Positions 1-6,666 of a DNA stretch of 12,472 nucleotides are shown here, one piece after another (position 1 is the first letter of the stretch; every line of letters starts with the position of its first letter). The notes beneath the pieces are model-generated. The model made no database searches. It was not told the origin of the DNA and saw only the letters and a list, made by a program, of their open reading frames with translations. The stretch comes from JARRNO01 sp037384885 (GTDB taxonomy: Bacteria > Acidobacteriota > UBA4820 > DSQY01): positions 1 to 12,472 of the forward strand of contig JARRNO010000037.1 of assembly GCA_037384885.1 (NCBI GenBank), in the 5' to 3' direction. The position numbers and the translations under genes are program-made.

Positions 1-38
1 AAGATATAGACCCACCGAGGAACCTTTCGCTTCCCCAT
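1..38 (-). CDS. Possible start of a further gene, cut by the window edge
   Basis: An ATG at 38-36 opens a frame that reads MGKRKVPRWVYI and runs off the window. It is preceded by a purine-rich GGGGGGAG (51-44) ending 5 bases before the ATG, which would serve as a ribosome binding site. A second in-frame ATG lies at 53-51, so the start is uncertain. Only 12 codons are visible and no family can be named. It lies about 57 bases after the stop of the beta-barrel gene and could be co-transcribed with it. Confidence 0.35.
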   Translation of the reverse strand, partial: MGKRKVPRWVYI

Positions 39-57
39 GAACACTCCCCCCATAATA

Positions 58-77
58 GCGGCGGTCCGGGCCGCCGC
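58..77 (-). other. GC-rich hairpin after the beta-barrel gene
   Basis: GCGGCGG and CCGCCGC form a perfect 7-bp stem with a 6-base loop, 18 bases past the stop of the beta-barrel gene. On the minus strand it is followed by TATTATGGGG rather than a T-run. It is therefore at best a weak or factor-assisted terminator, or a transcript-end or intercistronic stabiliser. Confidence 0.35.
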
Positions 78-95
78 ACGGTTCAGCCGGCCTGC

Positions 96-704
96 TCAGA
101 AGCGGAAGACGAGACCCATCCGGGCGTCTGCAAAATCTGTGTTCAGGGCGTAAGGATCGTAGTACCAGCCGTACGTGTCGTAATATGACTGTGCGTGAAA
201 GCTCGCCTGCATCTGAAATCCCGCGTTCCGGTTCCAGAAGTGGCGGTAGCCGAAGGTGAATCCCCAGGTCCAGCGGCTCCTCAGCCTGACATCCGTGACA
301 TAGCCGGCCCCGTTGTAAACGAGGGTGTCGCTGGTTACGGTATCCGAACCAGTGATGTACCCGGCGTTCAGCTGGATGTAGAGGCGGCTCTTTCCCGAGC
401 TTCCCACGAAGAAGTCGTACTCGGGACCCAGCTCGACGACCGTGAATCCCTTGCTGAACTGAAAATCGCCATATGGGCCGTAGAAGAAGGAAAAATCGCC
501 CTTGTAGTGGAGAAATCCCAAGTGAATTCCGAAGTTCTCGATCGGGAAAAATCCGAAATCGGCGCTTCCCAGGAAACTGGAGTTCACGTCACCGGAACTG
601 AACTGGTAGCCCGGTTGAATTGCAGCGTATCCCCATCCCTGGGACTGGGCCGAAAGTCCCAACCCAAGGATGCAAAAGACAGCGGCGAAAAGCAGTCTCT
701 TCAT
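96..704 (-). CDS. Small outer-membrane beta-barrel-like protein (hypothetical)
   Basis: This is a 202-residue protein of unknown function that looks like an outer-membrane beta-barrel. Residues 1 to about 20 form a signal peptide (MKRLL, a hydrophobic core, then a small-residue cleavage region near LSAQS). The rest alternates aromatic and glycine-rich strands with polar turns. It ends in Phe-Arg-Phe, and a C-terminal Phe is the usual recognition signal of outer-membrane barrels. The ATG at 704 was chosen because it starts the signal peptide and has a GGGAGGA ribosome binding site 4 bases upstream. A longer frame from a TTG at 785 would overlap the predicted promoter and bury the signal peptide. 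The gene follows the lpdA terminator and has its own promoter, so it is a separate unit from the dehydrogenase genes. I do not recognise a specific subfamily; an OmpW- or OmpA-barrel-like porin fold is possible but not shown. Confidence 0.75.
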   Translation of the reverse strand: MKRLLFAAVFCILGLGLSAQSQGWGYAAIQPGYQFSSGDVNSSFLGSADFGFFPIENFGIHLGFLHYKGDFSFFYGPYGDFQFSKGFTVVELGPEYDFFVGSSGKSRLYIQLNAGYITGSDTVTSDTLVYNGAGYVTDVRLRSRWTWGFTFGYRHFWNRNAGFQMQASFHAQSYYDTYGWYYDPYALNTDFADARMGLVFRF

Positions 705-716
705 GGTTCCTCCCAC

Positions 717-731
717 GGGCTCCAACAGCCC
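717..731 (-). other. Small hairpin just before the ribosome binding site of the barrel gene
   Basis: On the minus strand GGGCT-GTTGG-AGCCC forms a 5-bp stem with a 5-base loop, ending 2 bases before the GGGAGGA ribosome binding site. Such a 5' structure could protect the message or tune translation. The stem is short and chance is possible. Confidence 0.3.
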
Positions 732-756
732 TCGTTTCCAGACGCGCTTACCTCTA

Positions 757-785
757 AATATAGGGTTTGCGGCCCGTCGCGACAA
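757..785 (-). promoter_or_regulatory. Sigma70-type promoter of the beta-barrel gene
   Basis: On the minus strand TTGTCG (785-780; 4 of 6 matches to TTGACA), a 17-base spacer and TATATT (762-757; 5 of 6 matches to TATAAT) lie just after the lpdA terminator. The start site would be near 750, giving a 5' leader of about 45 bases. The position between a terminator and the ATG at 704 supports the call. Confidence 0.6.
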
Positions 786-803
786 TCCCGGCGGAACAAA
801 CAG

Positions 804-832
804 AAAAAAAGACGGACCCGGCGGCCCGTCTT
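804..832 (-). terminator. Intrinsic terminator after lpdA
   Basis: On the minus strand AAGACGGGCC and GGTCCGTCTT pair as a 10-bp stem (one G-T wobble) around a GCCG loop, followed by a run of seven T (810-804). It starts about 30 bases after the lpdA stop codon. This is a textbook rho-independent terminator and marks the end of the dehydrogenase transcript. Confidence 0.88.
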
Positions 833-861
833 GAGAAGATTTTACGGCTGATCCCGAATGA

Positions 862-2280
862 CTACTTGTTCAGGATGTGGATGGCTTCGCCGAGGGCTGC
901 TTCCACAGCTTCGTGAACCCCTTCGCTCATGGTGGGGTGGGGATGGATGGTGGGAGCCACGTCGTCCAGGAAGGCGCCCATCTCGATGGCCAGGGCGGCC
1001 TCGGAAATCATCTCGCTCGCGTTGGCGCCCATGATGTGGATCCCGAGGATCCTCTTGCTCTCGGCATCAGCGACCGCCTTGACGTAGCCTTCCGTCGCGT
1101 TGAGGGTCATGGCCCGCCCGGAGGCCTTGAAGGGGAAGGTGCCCGTCACGACCTCATAGCCCTGGTCCTTCGCCTCGGTTTCTGTCAGTCCCGCCCACGC
1201 GATTTCCGGGTCGGTGTAGATGACCGCGGGCACCACCAGGTTGTCGTAGGCCGCGGGCTTTCCGGCGATGACTTCGGCCGCGACCTTGGCTTCGCGGTAG
1301 GCCTTGTGCGCCAGAAGCATGCCGCCGGCGACGTCGCCCACGGCGTAGATGCCGGAAACGTTGGTCTCCATGCGTTCGTTCACCTTGATGAAGCCCTTAT
1401 CGTCCGTTTCGACGCCCGCCGCCTCCAGGTCCAGGTCTTCCACGTTCGGGACGCGCCCCACGCTGGCCAGGACCTTGTCGGCGTCCAGCGTGAAATCTTT
1501 GCCTTCGCCGTCCTGCACCTTGACCTTGGACGGCTTACCTTTCTTGACGCCGAGCGCCTTGCAGTTGAGGTGGAGCTTGATCCCCAGCGCTTCCACTCGC
1601 TTCTGGAGGGCACGGCCCATTTCCGGGTCCTGCTGCATCAGGAGCTTGGGGAAGAATTCGACGATCTCCACCTTGGAGCCCAGCTTGGCGTAGACGGAGC
1701 CCAGCTCCAGCCCAATATAGCCGGCGCCGATCACCACCAGGCGCTTCGGGACTTCCTGGAGCGACAGGGCTTCCCGGGAACCGATGATGACCTTGCCGTC
1801 GGGCTCGAGGCCCTTGGGGTAGAACGGAATGGAACCCGTGGCGATGACGGCGTGCTCGAAGGCGATGACCTGTTTTCCCTTGTCCGTTTCCACCTCGAGC
1901 TGGCTGTCGTTGAGAAACCGGGCGCGTCCCTTCATGACCTGTGCGCCGTTCTTCGTGGAGAGGAACTTGACGCCGTCGGTGAGCTTCTTGACGATCTTGT
2001 CTTTCCACTTCACGAGCTTGGGCATGTCCACACAGGCCTTTTCCACCGTGATGCCCATCGCCTGCGCGTGCTTCGTCTCATTGAGAAAGTCGGAAGCGTG
2101 GATGAGCGCCTTGGAGGGGATGCAGCCTTCGTTGAGACAGATGCCGCCCAGGGACGGGGCGGATTCGATCAGGATGACGTCCTTTTTGAGCTGGGCCAGC
2201 CGGATGGCGGCCAGGTACCCTCCGGGCCCCGCGCCGATTACGGCCACTTCACAACCGGTTGAAACAGATCCTACAACCAT
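862..2280 (-). CDS. lpdA: Dihydrolipoyl dehydrogenase (E3)
   Basis: E3 reoxidises the dihydrolipoyl arm of E2 and passes electrons through FAD to NAD+, in the cytoplasm. The 472-residue length is normal for the family. Visible motifs in order: FAD-binding GAGPGG (16-21); the redox disulfide Cys48/Cys53 in GGICLNEGCIPSK; ATGS (147-150); the NAD-binding GAGYIG (185-190) with Glu208 at the end of the second strand, expected for NAD+ preference; the second FAD motif VGDVAGG (314-320); and the C-terminal HPHPTMSE with catalytic His448 and Glu453. The ATG at 2280 directly follows the pdhC stop (TAA then ATG), with GGTGAGG as ribosome binding site inside the end of pdhC, which suggests translational coupling. 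A strong terminator follows. As last gene of the E1-E2 cluster it is most likely the complex-specific E3, though it may also serve other lipoyl enzymes. Confidence 0.97.
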   Translation of the reverse strand: MVVGSVSTGCEVAVIGAGPGGYLAAIRLAQLKKDVILIESAPSLGGICLNEGCIPSKALIHASDFLNETKHAQAMGITVEKACVDMPKLVKWKDKIVKKLTDGVKFLSTKNGAQVMKGRARFLNDSQLEVETDKGKQVIAFEHAVIATGSIPFYPKGLEPDGKVIIGSREALSLQEVPKRLVVIGAGYIGLELGSVYAKLGSKVEIVEFFPKLLMQQDPEMGRALQKRVEALGIKLHLNCKALGVKKGKPSKVKVQDGEGKDFTLDADKVLASVGRVPNVEDLDLEAAGVETDDKGFIKVNERMETNVSGIYAVGDVAGGMLLAHKAYREAKVAAEVIAGKPAAYDNLVVPAVIYTDPEIAWAGLTETEAKDQGYEVVTGTFPFKASGRAMTLNATEGYVKAVADAESKRILGIHIMGANASEMISEAALAIEMGAFLDDVAPTIHPHPTMSEGVHEAVEAALGEAIHILNK

Positions 2281-3555
2281 TTACAGCCTCACCATAAGAA
2301 GTCCCGGGTTTTCCACCAGCTTCACCAGGTCGGTCATAAAACGCGCCGCTTCGGCGCCGTCGATGATCCGGTGGTCAAAGGAGACGGACAGATACATCAG
2401 TTTGCGGATCGCGATCTCGCCGTCGACCACGGCCGGGCGGTCCTTGATGGTGTGCAGCCCTACGATGGCGAGTTCCGGCTGGTGAATGACGGGTGTTGCG
2501 AATACGCCGCCGAGGGGCCCGATGTTTGTGATGCTGCAGGAGGCGCCGCGCAGCTCGTCGAGCCGCAGCTTCCTTTCGCGGGCGCGGGCCGCCTTGTCGG
2601 CCACCTCCGCGGCGATTTGGACCATGTTCTTGCGGTCGAGGTCCCTCAAAACTGGAACGATCAGCCCTTCGGGGGAGTCTACCGCCATTCCGAGGTGGTA
2701 GTACTTCTTGTAGACGATTTCCTGCGCCTGCTCGTCGTAGCTGGCGTTCAGCAGGGGATGCTGCTCGAGCGCGGCCACCAGGGCCTTCATGAAGAGCGGC
2801 AGGAGCGTGAACCGCGTTTCGCCGCCGGCCTCGACCTGTGGCTTGAGCTTCTTGTAGAGCGCCATCAGGTCGGTCACGTCCGCCTCGTCCACGTGGGTGA
2901 CGTGGGCGGACGTCCGCTTGCTCACGACCATGGCGTCGGCGATGACCTTTCTCAGGTGGGACGCGGCCACCCGTTCCACGGGCCCGTCTTCGGTGACCTC
3001 GGCGCGTCCCGGCGGAACCGGCGCCTGGGTGGCCTGGACCGGCGATGCGGCGGCGGGTCCTCCCTTGGCGGCCTTGTCCACATCTTCATCTGTAATCCGC
3101 CCATTTTTCCCGGTGGGAGTTACCCCGGCCAGATCTATGCCCAGTTCCCGGGCGTAGGCCCTCGTGTGCGGCGTGGCCAGGGGCCTGCGGCCGGGGGAAG
3201 CCGGCGCGGGAGTCGGCGCGGCCTGCTTGGGAGCGCTCCCCGCGGGAGGCGGAGGCGCCTCTTTCTTGGGCGGGGCCTCTTTCCCGGGCGCCTTTTGGGC
3301 CTGCGCGGTGGATTCGCCGTTGACGCCGAAGGTGACGATGACGTCTCCCACGTTAATGGTGTCGCCGGGCTTGTTGTGAAGCTTCAGGATCTTGCCTTCC
3401 ACGGGCGAGGGGAGATCCACGACGGCCTTGTCCGTTTCCACCTTGACGAAAGGCTGGTCCGTCTCCACGGCTTCGCCCTCTTTAACGAGCCACTCCACGA
3501 GCGTCCCTTCATGGATGCCTTCTCCGACGTCCGGGAATTGAAACTCAAATGCCAT
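2281..3555 (-). CDS. pdhC: Dihydrolipoyllysine acetyltransferase, E2 of pyruvate dehydrogenase
   Basis: E2 is the core of the complex: it takes the acetyl group from E1 on a swinging lipoyl arm and transfers it to CoA. The protein has 424 residues. It contains one lipoyl domain (1-80) with the lipoylation site Lys43 in ETDKAVVDLPSP; a Pro/Ala/Lys linker (about 82-122); a peripheral subunit-binding domain (about 125-162, with TPHTRAYARELGIDL and GKNGRITDEDV); a second linker; and a catalytic domain (about 200-424) with His395 and Asp399 in SFDHRIIDG. The ATG at 3555 was chosen because the lipoyl domain begins there (MAFEFQFPDVGEG) and GAGG lies 7 bases upstream. The open frame extends upstream without protein-like sequence. 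Single-lipoyl E2s occur in Gram-positive-type PDH and in branched-chain dehydrogenases. Its neighbours favour pyruvate, but the substrate is not proven by E2 sequence. Confidence 0.93.
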   Translation of the reverse strand: MAFEFQFPDVGEGIHEGTLVEWLVKEGEAVETDQPFVKVETDKAVVDLPSPVEGKILKLHNKPGDTINVGDVIVTFGVNGESTAQAQKAPGKEAPPKKEAPPPPAGSAPKQAAPTPAPASPGRRPLATPHTRAYARELGIDLAGVTPTGKNGRITDEDVDKAAKGGPAAASPVQATQAPVPPGRAEVTEDGPVERVAASHLRKVIADAMVVSKRTSAHVTHVDEADVTDLMALYKKLKPQVEAGGETRFTLLPLFMKALVAALEQHPLLNASYDEQAQEIVYKKYYHLGMAVDSPEGLIVPVLRDLDRKNMVQIAAEVADKAARARERKLRLDELRGASCSITNIGPLGGVFATPVIHQPELAIVGLHTIKDRPAVVDGEIAIRKLMYLSVSFDHRIIDGAEAARFMTDLVKLVENPGLLMVRL

Positions 3556-3596
3556 GTTCGAACCTCTTTGATAGGCCCCGGGAGTCCGGACGAGAA

Positions 3597-3610
3597 CCGG
3601 GCCGGCCCGG
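3597..3610. other. 14-bp perfect palindrome between pdhB and pdhC
   Basis: CCGGGCCGGCCCGG is self-complementary over all 14 bases and sits within the 76-bp pdhB-pdhC gap, the only gap inside the dehydrogenase block. In RNA it could fold as a short GC hairpin. No T-run follows, so it is not a typical terminator. It might set E1 to E2 ratios by affecting processing or decay, or be chance in GC-rich DNA. Confidence 0.3.
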
Positions 3611-3631
3611 GGGCGTCGGGACGGCCCCGTT

Positions 3632-4669
3632 CTAAAAATCGAGAGCCTTGCGGGCGGCCTTGACGATTCGGTCCCTGTTGGGGAGATAGTTCTTCTCCAG
3701 CAGGGGAAAAGGGAAGGCCACATCGAATCCCGCCACGCGTTCCACGGGCGCCAAAAGGTGAAGCAGGGCGCGTTCGCTGATCAGCGCCGCAATTTCCCCG
3801 CCCAGACCGTTCGTCTTCGGGGCTTCGTGAACCACCACGGCCCTGCCTGTTTTTGTGACCGATGCGATCACCGTCTCGGCATCCAGCGGCGAGACCGTTC
3901 TGAGATCGATCACCTCGGCGGAAACTCCTTCCTTGGAGAGAATCTCCTGGGCCTGAAGCAAGGGCCGCATCATGGCGCCGTAAGAAATGAGCGTGATGTC
4001 CGTGCCCTCGCGAACCACGTTGGCCTTTCCGATGGGCACTTCATAGAGTCCAGACGGCACCTCTTCGCGGAAGGCGCGGTAGATGGCTTTGGGCTCAAGG
4101 TACAGGACGGGATCGTTGTCGTGGACGGCCGAAATAAGAAGACCCTTTGCGTCATAAGGGGTTGAAGGGATCACCACCTTGATGCCGGGCGTGTGAATGA
4201 AGAGGCTTTCGTAGCTTTCGGAGTGGTGTTCCGGGGGATGGATCCCGCCCCCGTACGGCATTCGCACAACGAGAGGGCAGGTGAACCTGCCGCGCGTGCG
4301 GTTCCGATAGCGGGCGGCGTGTCCCATGAGCTGGTTCACCGCCGGGTAGACAAATCCCATGAACTGGATTTCGGCCACGGGGCGGAACCCCATGACGGAC
4401 ATTCCGATGGCCGTACCGACAATGCCGCTTTCGGCCAGGGGCGTGTCGATGACGCGGTCCGGGCCGAAGGCCTGGACCAGCCCGTCGGTGACCCGGAAGA
4501 CACCGCCGTCCACGCCCACGTCCTCGCCCATGACCAGAACATTGTCGTCCTCTTCCATGCATGCGTAGAGCCCACGATTGATGGCTTGAACGATGTTGAG
4601 TTTTTCCGTTTTTCCCACCATGGTCATGTCCTGTCCGCCGGTCTGCGCCGACGCCGCCTGTTCGCTCAT
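3632..4669 (-). CDS. pdhB: Pyruvate dehydrogenase E1 component, beta subunit
   Basis: E1-beta pairs with E1-alpha to form the thiamine-diphosphate decarboxylase that releases CO2 and acetylates the lipoyl arm. The protein has 345 residues. Family blocks are clear: MGEDVGVDGGVFRVTDGL (47-64), DTPLAESGI with catalytic Glu80, EIQFMGFVYPA (100-110), PEHHSES with His148/His149, GIKVVIPSTPYDAKGLL, and the C-terminal transketolase-fold domain with VIDLRTVSPLD. It resembles, from memory, Bacillus-type PdhB more than E. coli AceE, which is a single-chain E1. The ATG at 4669 overlaps the pdhA stop as ATGA and has a GGAGGT ribosome binding site 6 bases upstream. This start gives about 22 extra residues before the conserved KLNIVQAIN; Met15 and Met17 are alternatives with poor ribosome sites. 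A much longer open frame to 5362 is an artefact running over pdhA. A branched-chain substrate is less likely. Confidence 0.94.
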   Translation of the reverse strand: MSEQAASAQTGGQDMTMVGKTEKLNIVQAINRGLYACMEEDDNVLVMGEDVGVDGGVFRVTDGLVQAFGPDRVIDTPLAESGIVGTAIGMSVMGFRPVAEIQFMGFVYPAVNQLMGHAARYRNRTRGRFTCPLVVRMPYGGGIHPPEHHSESYESLFIHTPGIKVVIPSTPYDAKGLLISAVHDNDPVLYLEPKAIYRAFREEVPSGLYEVPIGKANVVREGTDITLISYGAMMRPLLQAQEILSKEGVSAEVIDLRTVSPLDAETVIASVTKTGRAVVVHEAPKTNGLGGEIAALISERALLHLLAPVERVAGFDVAFPFPLLEKNYLPNRDRIVKAARKALDF

Positions 4670-5739
4670 TGCCGCACCTCCGACATCAGCGCTTCCCGTT
4701 GCTCCTTCAGGTTCTGAGGGAGCGTCTCGTACATGAAGTCGAAAATATCCGAAGCGGGAGCCGGAGGCATGGCTTCCAGCTTCTTGACCTCGTCTTCCAC
4801 TTCCTTCTTGACCTGTTCGAGGTAGTCTTTTTCTTTCTTCTCGGTCCAGAGTTTTTTCTTTGTGAGGAAAATCTTCATCCGCTTTACCGGGTCCCGGTCG
4901 AGCCAGTATTCCACCTCTTCCTTGGGACGGTACCGGGTGTGGTCGTCGGCGGTGGTGTGGTTCTCCATGCGGTAGGTCAAGGCTTCGATGAGGTAGGGCC
5001 CCTTGCCGGAACGGATGTGGTCCAGGGCCTTCTTCGCCCCGGCGTAAACCGCGAGGACGTCGTTGCCGTCCACCTGCAGTCCTGGAAAACCGTACCCGTG
5101 AGCCCGCTGGGCGATGGACCCGGCGGCGGTCTGGTTTTTGAAGGGCACCGAGATGGCCCACTGGTTGTTTTGGATGAAGATGAGGCAGCGCGACTTGAAG
5201 ACGCCTGCGAAGTTCATGGCTTCGTGGAAATCGCCTTCCGACGTGGCGCCGTCCCCCGCGTAGGCCACGGCGACCGCCTTGTCGCCCTTGAGGCGAAGCG
5301 CCATGCCGACGCCGACGCCGTGCAGCAGCTGGCTTCCTACGGGTACGGAAACCGGTAGGCATCTCACGTTTTCGGGGTAGACATGGCCCCGCTCGTCGCC
5401 TTTCCAGATCGCCATGACCTGGTGCATGGGGATGCCTGCGAGCACTTGGATGCCGTGTTCCCGGAAGGAGGGAATGGTCCAGTCTCCTTCGTCCATGGCC
5501 AGCTTGATGCCCGCCTGGCAGGCCTCCTGACCCCGGATGGAACCGTAGGTCCCCATTCGGCCCTGGCGCTGAAGGTTGAGAATCTTTTCGTCCATCTTCC
5601 GGATGCGGATCATCATTTTGTAAGCTTCGACCAATCGTTCCCGGCTGAGATCCGGCATCAGGCTGCTGTCGGCCTTGCCGTCCTTGTCCAGGATGTCCAA
5701 GCGTTCAGTCTCCGCTTGGTAGATGGTCTTTATGGGCAT
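4666..5739 (-). CDS. pdhA: Pyruvate dehydrogenase E1 component, alpha subunit
   Basis: E1-alpha carries much of the thiamine diphosphate site. The protein has 357 residues. The ThDP motif begins GDGATSEGDFHEAMNFAG (162-179) and closes with Asn191-Asn192 in FIQNNQWAIS. Other family blocks are RQGRMGTYGSIRGQEA (58-73), PSFREHG (90-96), the VPVGSQLLHGVGVG helix (132-145), and the ENHTTADDHTRYR loop that in related E1s orders around the active site. The N-terminal segment before LSRERLVEAYKMM and the overall pattern match Bacillus-type PdhA, favouring pyruvate over branched-chain keto acids. The ATG at 5739 is chosen for an AAGGAG ribosome site 7 bases upstream; the open frame extends to 5793 but those codons lie in the promoter/leader. 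It is the first gene of the dehydrogenase block, preceded by a 98-bp gap with a sigma54-like site, and overlaps pdhB by 4 bases. Confidence 0.94.
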   Translation of the reverse strand: MPIKTIYQAETERLDILDKDGKADSSLMPDLSRERLVEAYKMMIRIRKMDEKILNLQRQGRMGTYGSIRGQEACQAGIKLAMDEGDWTIPSFREHGIQVLAGIPMHQVMAIWKGDERGHVYPENVRCLPVSVPVGSQLLHGVGVGMALRLKGDKAVAVAYAGDGATSEGDFHEAMNFAGVFKSRCLIFIQNNQWAISVPFKNQTAAGSIAQRAHGYGFPGLQVDGNDVLAVYAGAKKALDHIRSGKGPYLIEALTYRMENHTTADDHTRYRPKEEVEYWLDRDPVKRMKIFLTKKKLWTEKKEKDYLEQVKKEVEDEVKKLEAMPPAPASDIFDFMYETLPQNLKEQREALMSEVRQ

Positions 5740-5789
5740 GGCAACGCTCCTTTTTTCAGAGTGGGTCGAATCGTCAATGGGCCCCCGGC

Positions 5790-5802
5790 GCATTACTGAT
5801 GC
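5790..5802 (-). other. Small inverted repeat near the predicted pdhA start site
   Basis: GCAT-CAGTA-ATGC on the minus strand is a 4-bp inverted repeat lying directly after the sigma54-like -12 element, around the expected start of transcription. It is too short to carry a claim alone. Confidence 0.15.
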
Positions 5803-5815
5803 AAGACGTGTGCCG
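5800..5815 (-). promoter_or_regulatory. Candidate sigma54 (RpoN) promoter upstream of pdhA
   Basis: On the minus strand CGGCAC-ACGTC-TTGCA matches the sigma54 consensus TGGCAC-N5-TTGCW at all positions but the first. The invariant GG (-24) and GC (-12) pairs have the required 10-base spacing. The start site would be near 5789, about 50 bases before the pdhA ATG, with the AAGGAG ribosome site in between. It lies in the 98-bp gap after the lipoyl-attachment gene. If real, it needs an activator of the NtrC family binding upstream, probably within the 3' half of that gene. No convincing sigma70 promoter is seen in the same gap. Confidence 0.45.
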
Positions 5816-5837
5816 AAGAGGGGCGCCTCGTTGACCC

Positions 5838-6623
5838 TCAGTCTACCATTTCCGTCCCCGCCGGCGACCAGTGTTCCTGCCTGTAGCGGGTCAGGTACCG
5901 CGCAGGCGAAGCGGGACGGAAGCCCGCCGCGCCCGCCTCGAGGCCGAGAGCGGAAGCGAGGCTGCCGGCGAATCTTTCGGCTGTTGCATGTGCGTCCAGC
6001 GGTCCGGTTTCACCTACGGCGTTTACGGCCCTTTCCGCGGAAATGTCGAAAAGCCGCGCCAGGAGTGAAGGATCGGAGCGAAAGACGAGAGCGCCGTGCA
6101 CGAGCACCGATTTCTTCCGCCTGGCCTGGGCGCAACCGAGCACCTTCCGGCCTTTCACGAGAAGGCTTTCAAAAAGCTGGTCTTCGAAGCAGATGGGAGA
6201 CCGCTCATGATAGGGTTTCGCCCTTCCGCGGCCCCGCTCGACCCGGCAGCCCATGCCGGCGAGGGCCTCGGCGCCGGCCGCCACGAACCCGTCGTAGAGC
6301 GGCTCGATGCCCGCCGCCCATGGGTGGAACGCGGGCAACGCCAGGGAAAGCGAAAGAGAATCTCCGTGCAGCACACCTGTACCGCCGGTGCAGCGACGGT
6401 AGACGGGAACCCCCAACTCCCGGCAGGCCTCGACATTCACCGTCGAGGGCCTCTGGCTATAGCCGAGGACCAGGGCCGGACCGCTCCAGCGGTAGGTGAA
6501 CAGAACCGGCTGCCCTTCCGCGGCTTTTTCCAGCACGGCTTCCTCGAAGGCCAGGTCCTCCCGTGGGTCCTGTCCATCCGCCGTCCAGTGAAGCAGGCGG
6601 TTCCCGGCGCCGGCCCGCGTCAC
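5838..6623 (-). CDS. lplA: Lipoate-protein ligase A / octanoyltransferase (LplA-LipM family)
   Basis: A member of the biotin/lipoate protein ligase fold that attaches lipoate or octanoate to lipoyl domains, almost surely including Lys43 of the neighbouring E2. The protein has 261 residues, with YRWSGPALVLGYSQ (44-57), the ligand-binding RRCTGGTGVLHGDSLSLSL (76-94), and GRKVLGCAQARRKK (158-171) followed by HGALVF, where Lys160 is the conserved catalytic lysine. It lacks the C-terminal accessory domain of E. coli LplA (338 residues). Cys145, in SPICFED, sits where LipM-type octanoyltransferases are thought to have their acyl-accepting Cys, so a transferase role is possible. The GTG at 6623 is the only upstream start; AGGA about 13 bases upstream is a weak ribosome site. 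It lies 43 bp after grpE and 98 bp before pdhA. The family is certain; the exact reaction is not. Confidence 0.85.
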   Translation of the reverse strand: MTRAGAGNRLLHWTADGQDPREDLAFEEAVLEKAAEGQPVLFTYRWSGPALVLGYSQRPSTVNVEACRELGVPVYRRCTGGTGVLHGDSLSLSLALPAFHPWAAGIEPLYDGFVAAGAEALAGMGCRVERGRGRAKPYHERSPICFEDQLFESLLVKGRKVLGCAQARRKKSVLVHGALVFRSDPSLLARLFDISAERAVNAVGETGPLDAHATAERFAGSLASALGLEAGAAGFRPASPARYLTRYRQEHWSPAGTEMVD

Positions 6624-6643
6624 TTTTTCACTCTGTCCTGAGC

Positions 6644-6660
6644 CGTTTCTCGTGTGAAAC
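6644..6660 (-). other. Weak hairpin between grpE and the lipoyl-attachment gene
   Basis: In the 43-bp gap, GTTTC and GAAAC pair as a 5-bp stem with a 6-base loop, without a following T-run. It is not a terminator, so read-through from grpE is expected. It might lower translation of the GTG-started gene downstream. Confidence 0.2.
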
Positions 6661-6666
6661 CTCGCC

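Noticed and set aside
58..77. Intrinsic terminator after the beta-barrel gene
   Set aside because: The stem is strong, but TATTATGGGG follows in place of a T-run, so it is listed only as a hairpin.
877..2262. Long plus-strand open frame (461 codons) opposite lpdA
   Set aside because: It mirrors lpdA exactly and its translation is His/Asp/Gly/Val-rich with no family motif, as expected for the antisense of a GC-rich gene.
2371..3663. Long plus-strand open frame (430 codons) opposite pdhC
   Set aside because: Antisense shadow: no recognisable domain, no ribosome site, and it runs over the well-supported E2 gene.
4670..5362. N-terminal extension of the pdhB frame into pdhA (a 576-codon fusion)
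   Set aside because: The extra part is Arg/Gly-rich out-of-frame translation of pdhA. The ATG at 4669 has a strong ribosome site and an ATGA overlap.
3632..5739. Branched-chain 2-oxo acid dehydrogenase E1 instead of pyruvate dehydrogenase
   Set aside because: Family is shared and the distinction is not absolute, but PdhA/PdhB blocks match Bacillus-type PDH and no branched-chain genes are nearby.
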